Assembly: GCA_022495995.1 (NCBI GenBank)
Contig: JAFEMH010000522.1
Location: 383,001-447,000 of the forward strand
Length of the DNA stretch: 64,000 bases
Origin: Adenophora triphylla var. japonica
Taxonomy: Eukaryota > Streptophyta > Magnoliopsida > Asterales > Campanulaceae
Reading direction: 5' to 3'
How positions within the stretch are numbered: position 1 is the stretch's first letter; the number at the start of each line of letters is the position of its first letter. Below are positions 56,369-64,000 of this stretch, one piece after another. The position numbers were made by a program, and so were the translations under genes. The notes under the pieces were generated by a model, which saw only the letters and a list, made by a program, of their open reading frames with translations, was not told where the DNA came from and did no database searches.

Positions 56369-57124
56369 ATGGCTAATGGAAATGACTTCGTTAGTAGTGA
56401 GACTATTGCAATGAATCCTAATGCAATAGGGAGTACTTCAAGTGCTAATCAACTCATGATGCCACCGGCCTCGCAGTACGAGAAACCAGAGAAGTTCAAT
56501 GGGGCTGATTTCAAACGTTGGCAACAAAAAATGTTGTTCTATCTCACAACGGTTGGACTAGTAAAGTTCTTACGGAAAGAATGTCCCGTAGCGGCTGAAG
56601 GTGTAGTAGACAAGGCTACACAAATGGCTATTGATGCATGGAAACATGCTGATTATCTATGTCGGAACTACATCTTGAATGGACTAGACAACAGATTGTA
56701 TAATGTGTACTACTCCATTCAAACTGCAAAAGGACTTTGGGATTCTCTCGACAAGAAATACAAAACCGAAGATGCTGGAACAAAGAAGTTCTTTGTTGCA
56801 AAGTTTTTGGATTTTAAAATGAATGATTCTAAAACTGTAATGAATCAGGTCGAAGAGATGCAAGTCCTATTTCATAACCTTGAAGCCGAAGGGATGCAAT
56901 TAAGTGAGTCCTTCCAAATTGCATGTATGATTGAGAAGTTGCCTCCTTCATGGAGAGATTTCAAAAACTATCTCAAGCACAAGTGCAAAGAGATGTCAAT
57001 GGAAGACTTGCTTGTTCGTCTTCATATTGAAGAGGACAATCGTGATGCAGAAAAGAGAGCCACTGCACGAAACATGGAACCAAAGGCTAACATGGTGGAA
57101 GACTCCGAAAGGGATACTTGCTAG
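56369..57124 (+). pseudogene. gag of element J (truncated)
   Basis: Copia-type gag of the UBN2/Retrotran_gag family: 'KFNGADFKRWQQKMLFYLTT' near residue 38, 'YNVYYSIQTAKGLWDSLDKKY' and 'QIACMIEKLPPSWRDFKNYL'. It forms the virus-like particle. It ends at residue 251 where a deletion joins it to the integrase region, removing the zinc knuckle and protease. Confidence 0.88.
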
Positions 57125-57960
57125 ATGACCTATTTAAGGCAAATGCTGTTGTAGTGGACAAGAAGTCCACATATTTGTACCCTCAAGTGATAAATAAAAT
57201 TGACAATTCTATTTACTTGTGCGAGTCTTCTAATTTATGGCATGGTCATTTAGGACATGTGAATCGTGCTTCTTTGAGAAAGATTGTTGGTTTAGGACTT
57301 ATTCCAAAACTTGATTCAATGAAAGGTCACAAATGCAAAGTTTGTGTTGAAGGAAAGTTTTCAAAGAAACCTTTTAAACCAGTTGAAAGGACTAGCCAAC
57401 TGATGGGATTAATCCATAGTGATCTATGTGATTTAAAGTTTGTCCCAACTCGAGGCGGTAAGAAATACTTTGTTACTTTTATTGACGATCGAAGTAGATA
57501 TTGTTATGTCTATTTGCTAAGTAGTAAGGATGAAGCAATGGATGCTTTCATCACTTACAAAACTAAAGTTGAAAATCAACTTGAAAAGTCAATTAAAGTA
57601 TTAAGGTCCGATAGGGGTGGTGAATATGAATCAACGAAATCTAGTAACCTATGTTCCAAATTCGGTATCATTCATCAAACAACCGCACCCTATACTCCAC
57701 AAAACTTGTGGGGGAAAGCGGTGTTATCCGCTAACTTTGTGTTGAATAGAATTCTACACAAGAAAACTGGTTCTATACCATATGAATTGTGGAAAGGAAG
57801 AAAGCCTTCCTATAAATTCCTCAAAGTGTGGGGGTGTCTCGCAAAGGTTGCCGTTCCACCTTCTAAACGGTCAAAGTTAGGACCGAAGACCGTTGACTGT
57901 GTATTTATTGGATATGCAATAAATAGCAGTGCGTACAGATTCTTAGTACATAAATTTTGA
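57118..57960 (+). pseudogene. Integrase of element J lacking the catalytic Glu
   Basis: Pre-integrase zinc module ('[13 protein letters not shown]' ... '[10 protein letters not shown]'), then the core with Asp in '[10 protein letters not shown]' and Asp in '[11 protein letters not shown]'. After 'TAPYTPQN' the usual Gly-Val-Ala-Glu-Arg segment is absent and the sequence jumps to '[16 protein letters not shown]'. An in-frame deletion has removed the third catalytic residue. The copia C-terminal landmarks 'WGC' and 'DCVFIGY' remain. Inactive. Confidence 0.88.
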
Positions 57961-58188
57961 ATATGGATTGAAGTTTTACTCAAAAGGACATGGTGGTTCA
58001 AGCAAGATTATCCCATTTGCATAGCCAACTTTGTATGATGTATAGAGTGTGCAAATCTAGATCTACTTGTTTGACCATATTAATTTAAGTGCAAGATTAT
58101 CCCATTGACACAACAGAGCATTTTATGCCGCACAACCGTGTTGGATCTACTTGTGTATTCATGTCTTGATTAAAGCGTTAATTTTTGC

Positions 58189-58857
58189 TTGCCATTAATC
58201 TCTTGTGAAGAAATTTACATGGAGCAGCCTGAAAGCTTCAAAGTAAAAGGACAAGAGCACAAGTTATGCAAGTTTGTTATGTCCTTGTATGGCTTGAAGC
58301 AAGCTCCTAAACAATGGCATGAGAAACTTGACAATGTCATGATTAGGAATGGTTTTATCACAAATGAATGTAATAAGTGTGTATATTCAAAGAAATTTGA
58401 TAGCACATATGTATTTGTTTGTTTATATGTAGATGACATGCTCTTATTTGATCATGACATTGATGTTATAAATAAAACAAAGAAAATGTTTACCAATAAC
58501 TTTGATATGAAAGATATGGGTGAAGCAGATGTAATCTTGGGAATGAAAGTCTCAAGAACCTCCAATGGAATTAGTTTATCTCAAACACATTATGTTGATA
58601 AAATGATTGAGAGATTTAATTCTCATGGAATTAAAGAAACTAATAATCCATTTCTGCCCCATATAGTTCTTCATAAGAATACTGGGAATGCGAAACAACA
58701 ATTAGAGTATTCTCAAATCATTGGAAGCCTAATGTTCTTGATGCAGTGCACAAGGTCGGATATAGCTTACATTGTAAGTAAGTTGAGTCGTTTTACTAGT
58801 AATCCTAATAATGAGCATTGGAATGCATTATTAAGAGTTTTAGGATACATAAAATGA
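58189..58857 (+). pseudogene. Reverse transcriptase of element J (N-terminus missing)
   Basis: Starts in mid-domain ('MEQPESF', 'LCKFVMSLYGLKQAPKQWHE') and includes the catalytic 'CLYVDDMLLF' and 'YSQIIGSLMFLMQCTRSDIA'. The first third of RVT_2 is gone; 57961-58188 holds unrelated A/T-rich sequence. A TGA at 58855-58857 separates it from RNase H in the same frame. Confidence 0.87.
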
Positions 58858-59379
58858 ACTAGAGAGTATTCATTGCACTATATCAATTATCCTCCAGTAG
58901 TTGAAGGATATAGTGATGCAAATTGGATATCTGATACAGATGAATCCAAGTCTACTAGTGGCTATGTATTTACTCTTGGTGGAGGTGCCATATCATGGAA
59001 ATCTTCTAAGCAAACATGTATAGCTCGATCAACGATGGAATCTGAGTTTATTACTTTAGATAAAGCTGGTGAAGAAGCCGAATGGCTTAGACACTTTTTA
59101 GAAGATATTCCTCTAAGGCCAAAATCCGTGCCTGCTATATGTATACACTGTGATAATCAAGCAGCTATAGCAAGGGCAGAGAATTTTATATACAACGGAA
59201 AATCTCGACACATACGTCGTAGACATAACACTGTTAGACAGTTACTCTCCAATGGAACGATTTCGATTGATTTCGTGCGATCAAAGGATAACCTAGCGGA
59301 TCCATTTACTAAAGGTTTATCTATGGAGAGAATAAACTGTGCATCAAAAGAAATGGGGCTAAAGCCTAAACAAATATAA
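58858..59379 (+). pseudogene. RNase H of element J
   Basis: '[20 protein letters not shown]' with the first Asp, '[20 protein letters not shown]' with Glu and '[15 protein letters not shown]' with Asp. The end '[11 protein letters not shown]' is the usual copia C-terminal signature. This part is unbroken in itself. Confidence 0.88.
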
Positions 59380-59956
59380 ATCAACTTGATGGAAACCTAA
59401 CTTGGCGACTAGAGATCCCACGGACTAGGTTCAATAGGAAAAACAAGTCATGATTGATTTGAGGGAAGCACTTGGAAGTTTATCTTCACCCATTTCTATA
59501 TATGATGCAAAAGTGCTCCCTACAAATTGGTAGAGGTTAAGCTATTGCTTTTAATGATGACTATATCTTGTAAATTAGTACAAGTGGGGTAATGTAGGAT
59601 ACTCTTTATAGCACATCACCTATGATAGTGTGAAGATGGCCGGTTCGTTGAGAATTTTACTTAGGCAAATTCTCTAAAGCACTCGCAGAACCAAGATAGT
59701 TCAGGGCCGAAATAATGAACACAATAGAGAACCAAAATCTGATATGAGATTTAAATGTGTTTGGTCTATTGTTTAAGCTTACAATAACGTCTGACAGTTC
59801 AATACGTTACGTACACTGATCAGCTAAGTAAGCTCGATAGATTCTTACTAAAGAAGGTTCAAAGCGAAAGCCACCTATCTTGATGCATTTACTTCTCAGC
59901 TATGCTCTTCTTCTTCTTTCTTTTCCGTGTCGACTTCTTCCATTCATGTGGGGGAT
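59380..59956 (+). other. 3' untranslated region of J
   Basis: Non-coding, ending in the polypurine tract GTGGGGGAT before the LTR. Confidence 0.8.
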
Positions 59957-60540
59957 TGTTGGAATATTGGGTGAATATTAGGGTGAATTGAAAAGTCAAA
60001 AGGTCTAAAATCGAAAAGACACGCCAGTTCAAATTTTTTGAACTGCTCGGCCGAGCATGACTGTCCAGAGACATGACTCTTCTGTTAGACTTTGCTCGGG
60101 CGAGGCACCAAAGTGCTCGGCCGAGCAACTAGCCTATGCTCGGGCGAGGCACCAATGGTGCTCGGCCGAGCAGTTGCTGTCCGTTCAGATTAAAATCTGA
60201 ACAGGTGCTAGCTTGAAGGGTTGTGACTTTTGTGAAACAGTCACAACTGATCTGACTCAATCTACCCTATATATAGACCCCTATTCCTTCATTCAGTCAT
60301 CAAGTAATTCATCCAAGTTGTTGTCAAATCAAACACAAAAAATCCAATTCTCTCTCTCCCTCATTCAAAGTGTTCTTGATTCGTTCAAAGAGTTTGTTCA
60401 TCATTCCTCCTTCAAAGTTCGAAGACTAAGATTACGGAGGCGAAATATTGTCTTAAGGAGATTTGTTTCGGCATACCTCGCTTTAATCTCCGTCGTTTGA
60501 TTTATGTAATGAAGATTTATCTAAACATATACATACAACA
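59957..60540 (+). repeat. 3' LTR of element J
   Basis: 584 bases, colinear with the 5' LTR apart from two deletions. It keeps four of the six palindrome words (about 60043-60172). Confidence 0.9.
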
Positions 60541-60566
60541 GTTAGTGCTAAAGTCACAATGTGTGT

Positions 60567-61096
60567 CTGCTGAGAAACGCATTTCTCCATAACTATGGAG
60601 AAACGTGTTTTTAATAGCCAGAAGCTATACATTTGATAATCAGAAAAAAAATTCTGGATATCAGTCTCAAAGGGTTCTGGATATCCAGAAGCTTTGGAAC
60701 GGATATCCAGAAGCCTTTGGGCGGATATCCAGAAAAAATAGATTTGAAACCAAATCCAAGGCCAAGACCAGAAATTGCTTATTGAAGGTTTCTGGATATC
60801 CAGAAACCTTCAAATGTATATCCAGAAACCATCAAATGAATATCCAGAAACATTTTGAAAATTTCTGGATATTCATTTTGAAGGTTTCTGGATATCCAGA
60901 AACCTTCAAATGTATATCCAGAAACCATCAAATGAATATCCAGAAACATTTTGAAAGTTTCTGGATATTCATTTTGAAGGTTTCTGGATATCACTTTCAT
61001 AAGCTTCTGGATATCCAGAAGCCTTGGCCTGCATTGTTGCGCGACAAGTCGGGCCCCGTTTCTCCATAAGTTACGGAGAAACGCGTTTCTCCCAAG
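60567..61096. mobile_element. Foldback element K1
   Basis: Ends are inverted copies of about 40 bases ('gagaaacgcatttctccataact' left, its near-complement right). The interior is built from TTCTGGATATCCAGAA palindromes and their halves in both orientations, so the whole could fold on itself. No protein is supported; frames in it (Ser-Gly-Tyr-Pro type) come from the repeat. Confidence 0.75.
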
Positions 61097-61376
61097 ATTT
61101 TGTGGTGATTTATATTGATAATTACAAACATTCAAATTGAATTCAAGCTAATACCTTTAACATTTATTAATAAATGTCGATGCTAATATTTAGAATTGTT
61201 TGTGTGTGTTTATAAGTGCTAATGTTTAGGTTTAAAAGTGTCTCTATGTGTTTAATAAGTTTAAGTGTCGGTATTAGTGTTTTACAGTTGAAAATAATAG
61301 TGTTAATATATCTAGTGTTAGCGTTTAAGTGTGCTAGCATATGTTTAGAAAAATATCAATGTTAATGTTCACAAAA
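61097..61376. other. A/T-rich spacer with degenerate TTAATGTTTAAAAGTG words
   Basis: No gene. The same kind of degenerate words ('gttaatgtttaaaagtg') continues beyond K2 at 61766-61860, so K2 seems inserted in a diverged low-complexity repeat. Confidence 0.5.
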
Positions 61377-61756
61377 TCTGGGGAGAAACGCGTTTCTCCG
61401 TCGCCCATGGAGAAACGGGGCTTGTTTTGTCGTGCGACATACCTAGCCAATAGCCAGAAGCTTTGGAAAGGATATCCAGAAGCTTTGGAAAGGATATCCA
61501 GAAACCAAATATTTTTTCTGGATATCCTTTACAAAGCTTCTGGATATCCATTTCAAAGCTTCTGGATATCCAGAAGCTTTGTAAAGGATATCCAGAAAAA
61601 AATACTTGGTTTCTGGATATCCTTTACAAAGCTTCTGGATATCCATTTCAAAGCTTCTGGATATCTAGAAGTTTTGTAAAGGATATCCAGAAACTGGCTA
61701 CTTATGTCGTGCGACATAACAAGCCCGTTTCTTCAAGAAACGCGTTTCTCCCCAGA
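61377..61756. mobile_element. Foldback element K2
   Basis: 380 bases, inverted ends of about 60 bases starting TCTGGGGAGAAACGCGTTTC and including TGTCGTGCGACAT. The interior alternates TTCTGGATATCC and GGATATCCAGAA around 'aagcttctggatatccagaa'. Related to K1 by ends and interior but with a different internal arrangement. No target duplication found. Confidence 0.78.
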
Positions 61757-62511
61757 CGCACTCGTTAATGTTAGTGTTTTAAAAGTGTCGGTGGTATCAG
61801 TGTTAATAAATCAATGTTAATGTTTAAAAGTGACGGTACTAATGCTTAATAAGTGTTTGTGTTTGTGTATGTGTATGTGTATGTGTCTACGATACTGCCA
61901 CCACATATTTATAAATAAGTTTAGTTATTTACGATACTAACACTACATGATTTGAAAACACATTTTTTTAAACAAAAAATATAGGATTTTGTTTTTTTTG
62001 GATTTTGGTATGTTTTTATTATTATAATACTCCTTTCCTATAATATTAAATAACAAATGTTGTATTTTTTTTTTTTTTTTTTTTTTTTTGTACGTCTCAA
62101 TAAAAGTGTTGCCATAATTACGAATTTTTAAAATAAAGTTTATTATTATTGAAAAAATATGTTGTGTGTGAAGAAAATTATGTATTTTCCTTACATGAAT
62201 CGTTTGTCATTTGATATAGATTATTGTGGGTTCATGTTTCACTCCATGTGAACATTGAAATGGTATATCTAGATGTCCAATTTGAGATTGGATGAGAAAG
62301 ATATGATAGCTCAAAGTTGGTGAGTTTATTAAAGTGAAAATTTTAGAATTTAACACCACTATTGATGTCCTATGATTTCTAGATTAATGAGGAATTAATA
62401 GGAATCATTACCTTGGGATTAAGGATTACAAATTGTGAAATTAAACCCCATGAATACAAGGTAATGACTCTCATATTAATACAAGAATTAATTGGGAAGT
62501 CATGATATGGT
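61757..62511. other. A/T-rich spacer
   Basis: No gene seen. Holds a (TGTATG)n tract at about 61858-61888 and a T run at 62067-62090. Confidence 0.5.
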
Positions 62512-62860
62512 TGTTGGAGCTATAACTAGAGAAACCCACAACAAATGGAGATTTCCTTTTCCATCAATTCTCCACCTCCCTCTTGCAATTTGTTATCTTC
62601 TTCCTTTGGCCTCCTAGAGAAATATCCATGGTGATTTTGTCCAAGCATAGGAAAATTCGCCGAAAAACTTAAGTGCAAAGTTGTTTCGGTTCATCCGTTC
62701 TATCCTGGGAGACTAACGTCCATTGAAGACCTCGAGCACACGTAGTGAGGGGGCGAATTAGTCTTAAGGAGAGTGTCTAACCCGGCTCGGATTCAAGCAA
62801 ATTCAAGACGACGACTTACTATTTTTTCTTTTGTGCTCGATTGTTAAGATTTGTCTAACA
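62512..62860 (+). repeat. Small copia-like LTR
   Basis: 349 bases, TGTTGG...CTAACA, immediately followed by ATCTTAAGA, as is the 5' LTR of J (56277-56285). It shares 'gtcttaaggagag' and 'gggagac' landmarks with that LTR. It reads as the 5' LTR of a deleted element; no second LTR is in the window. Confidence 0.55.
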
Positions 62861-63129
62861 ATCTTAAGAATAATTCCCTATTTGAGAAAGAATTACATAT
62901 TTGGAAATCCGGTGGAGCGGTAATCAAAGAAAGAGGTAAAAGAATTGGAAAACGATGGATGAGACCGAAGAAAATTTCAGTACGTTTTTTCAGTGATCAT
63001 CTGTGGTAAAAATTATTTTGCCGTTTCTTTAACCGTTGGATCGGACTAAAATTTGGTGTGCATGTTCACGACTCATAGGAGAAGATTCTGAACGGTGGAG
63101 ATCGGATTTTATTATGTAGATATTAATAT
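62861..63129 (+). other. Sequence after the small LTR
   Basis: A short ATG-initiated stub (about 62955) does not continue. From about 62985 the sequence changes character ('accgttggatcgg') and resembles a dispersed non-coding plant repeat. No gene. Confidence 0.4.
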
Positions 63130-64000
63130 ATAAATTTTTTTCCACCTAAAATCATTAAAAAAATTCCTCCAAAAATAGATATTACTTTCATTTTATTCGG
63201 ACAAAAAAAAAATCCTCTTCTTTGAAGTGCATGTCAATATTCTAAAAAATAAATGTATTATAAATAGGTAGTTTGAAAGAGGGAGAGGGAGTGTAGTGTT
63301 TGGAAAAAAAAAACTCATTTAACACATTGTTAGTTACTTTTGGATTTGATTTTTCTTCTCAAAATTAAATAAGTTAAATTGAAAAAGAATATCATAATTT
63401 TGTTCATGATGAGTTAATGTAAACAAATATGATATTTATTTTAAAAAAAAATCCTTTTTTTTAATATAAATCAAATATTTTATAATAATTTTTTTTTTAA
63501 ATTTTTTTTCACCAAAAATCTTAAAAAAAAAATTCTTCCAAAAATAGAGACAATTTTCACTCGATTTGGACACAAAAAAGAAATTTTTTTCTTTGAAGTG
63601 CATGTCAATATTCTATCTATCAATATAATATATAAAAAGAGAAACATTTTATTCCATCACATTAAGCCATGTCACTATTATGACATGGCATTATGTGATT
63701 CAACAATTGGCCAATTATTTTTTATACAAATCAAGTGGTTAAATTTTGAAATCTATCAAGGTTATTTTAGTCATTTACGTTCATGGCATAAACGTAGATA
63801 TTAGACATTGAAATCAACATCAATTGCTTTTGATTGAATGCCTTAATTTAAGAATTTTTTTCCCTCAAATTCTTTGTCCTCAATTATTTTATAATAAATT
63901 AATTTAAAAAAAAATTGTTTACACAGAAATTCATAATTTTTTTCCTCTACAAATAGAGACTAATTTCATTTGATTCGGACACAGAAAAAAAATCCTCTTT
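63130..64000. repeat. Diverged long-period tandem repeat (three copies, last cut by window end)
   Basis: The block 'ccaaaaatagag...ttcggacacaaaaaa...cctctt(tc)tttgaagtgcatgtcaatattct' occurs at about 63140-63250, 63505-63620 and 63925-64000. The spacing is about 370 and 420 bases. A/T-rich with long A/T runs; no gene is supported, including the frame at 63598-63804. Confidence 0.65.

Larger units (their letters stand above)
55564..60540 (+). mobile_element. Internally deleted Ty1-copia retrotransposon J
   Basis: LTRs TGTTGG...AACA at both ends (713 and 584 bases), flanked by ATTAG and GTTAG (four of five match). The polypurine tract GTGGGGGAT lies before the right LTR. Domain order gag, integrase, RT, RNase H defines copia. 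Deletions removed the zinc knuckle and protease, the integrase Glu region and the start of RT. Confidence 0.9.

Noticed and set aside
60605..61069. 154-residue frame with repeated Ser-Gly-Tyr-Pro
   Set aside because: Translation of the palindromic repeat in foldback K1; the opposite strand gives a similar frame.
63598..63804. 68-residue plus-strand frame near the right end
   Set aside because: A/T-rich repeat sequence with no coding signal or homology that I recognise.
1..64000. Host genes, tRNA or rRNA genes
   Set aside because: No cloverleaf, rRNA segment or non-transposon coding exon was recognised. The tRNA-like matches are primer-binding sites next to LTRs.

Overview
The window reads as a gene-poor stretch of a large, repeat-rich flowering-plant nuclear genome, most likely a eudicot. 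I found no recognisable host gene. Almost all of it is long terminal repeat (LTR) retrotransposons inserted into one another, plus one LINE fragment, two foldback elements, short tandem arrays and A/T-rich filler. Dual RNase H Ty3/gypsy elements of the Tat/Ogre group, Athila-type LTRs, SIRE-like copia LTRs, plant accessory domains (plant mobile domain, DUF7745-like, Transposase_28-like) and spliced antisense genes all point to a plant. The family cannot be told from the sequence.

Layout. 1-18838: an Ogre-type element A on the minus strand (leader 1-964, primer-binding site 965-982, LTR 985-1368 plus 17796-18838). Its LTR is split by a second Ogre-type element B (1369-17795, minus) that has pol, two antisense genes and tandem arrays. 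A sits in the leader of copia-type element D (18839-21925, minus). D sits in Athila-type element E (21926-24742, plus). E sits in SIRE-like copia element F (24743-29571, plus). Next come a LINE fragment G (29572-32036, minus) and a truncated copia LTR H (about 32037-33334, minus). Tat-type element I (33628-55392, plus, target duplication ATATA) carries gag-pol and a spliced antisense gene. That gene is cut by the non-autonomous Ogre-type element C (43027-51424, minus, target duplication GAAGT). Copia element J (55564-60540, plus) is internally deleted. The end holds two foldback elements (60567-61096 and 61377-61756), a small copia-like LTR (62512-62860) and a diverged long-period repeat (about 63130-64000).

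How the parts work together. Pol genes run on the sense strand of each element. B and I also carry accessory genes on the opposite strand between pol and the 3' LTR, with plant splice signals and, in I, their own TATA box. The main unexplained pattern is regulatory. In most families a cluster of short G/C-containing words, mostly palindromes, lies just upstream of the LTR TATA box. In B and I the same word recurs upstream of the antisense genes, and in B, C and D again in the leader close to the primer-binding site. C (gypsy type) and D (copia type) use the same TGTCG word. The SIRE-like element F carries a strand-biased hexamer (AACYGC) through its coding region in more than one reading frame. 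The LTRs of A, B and C also share two hairpins whose stems differ by compensating changes, and a further hairpin motif recurs in the 3' regions of B and C.

Limits. All boundaries, splice sites and repeat counts were read by eye. Family names rest on motifs and remembered family features, not on a search. Most coding regions contain stops or frameshifts and are annotated as pseudogenes.
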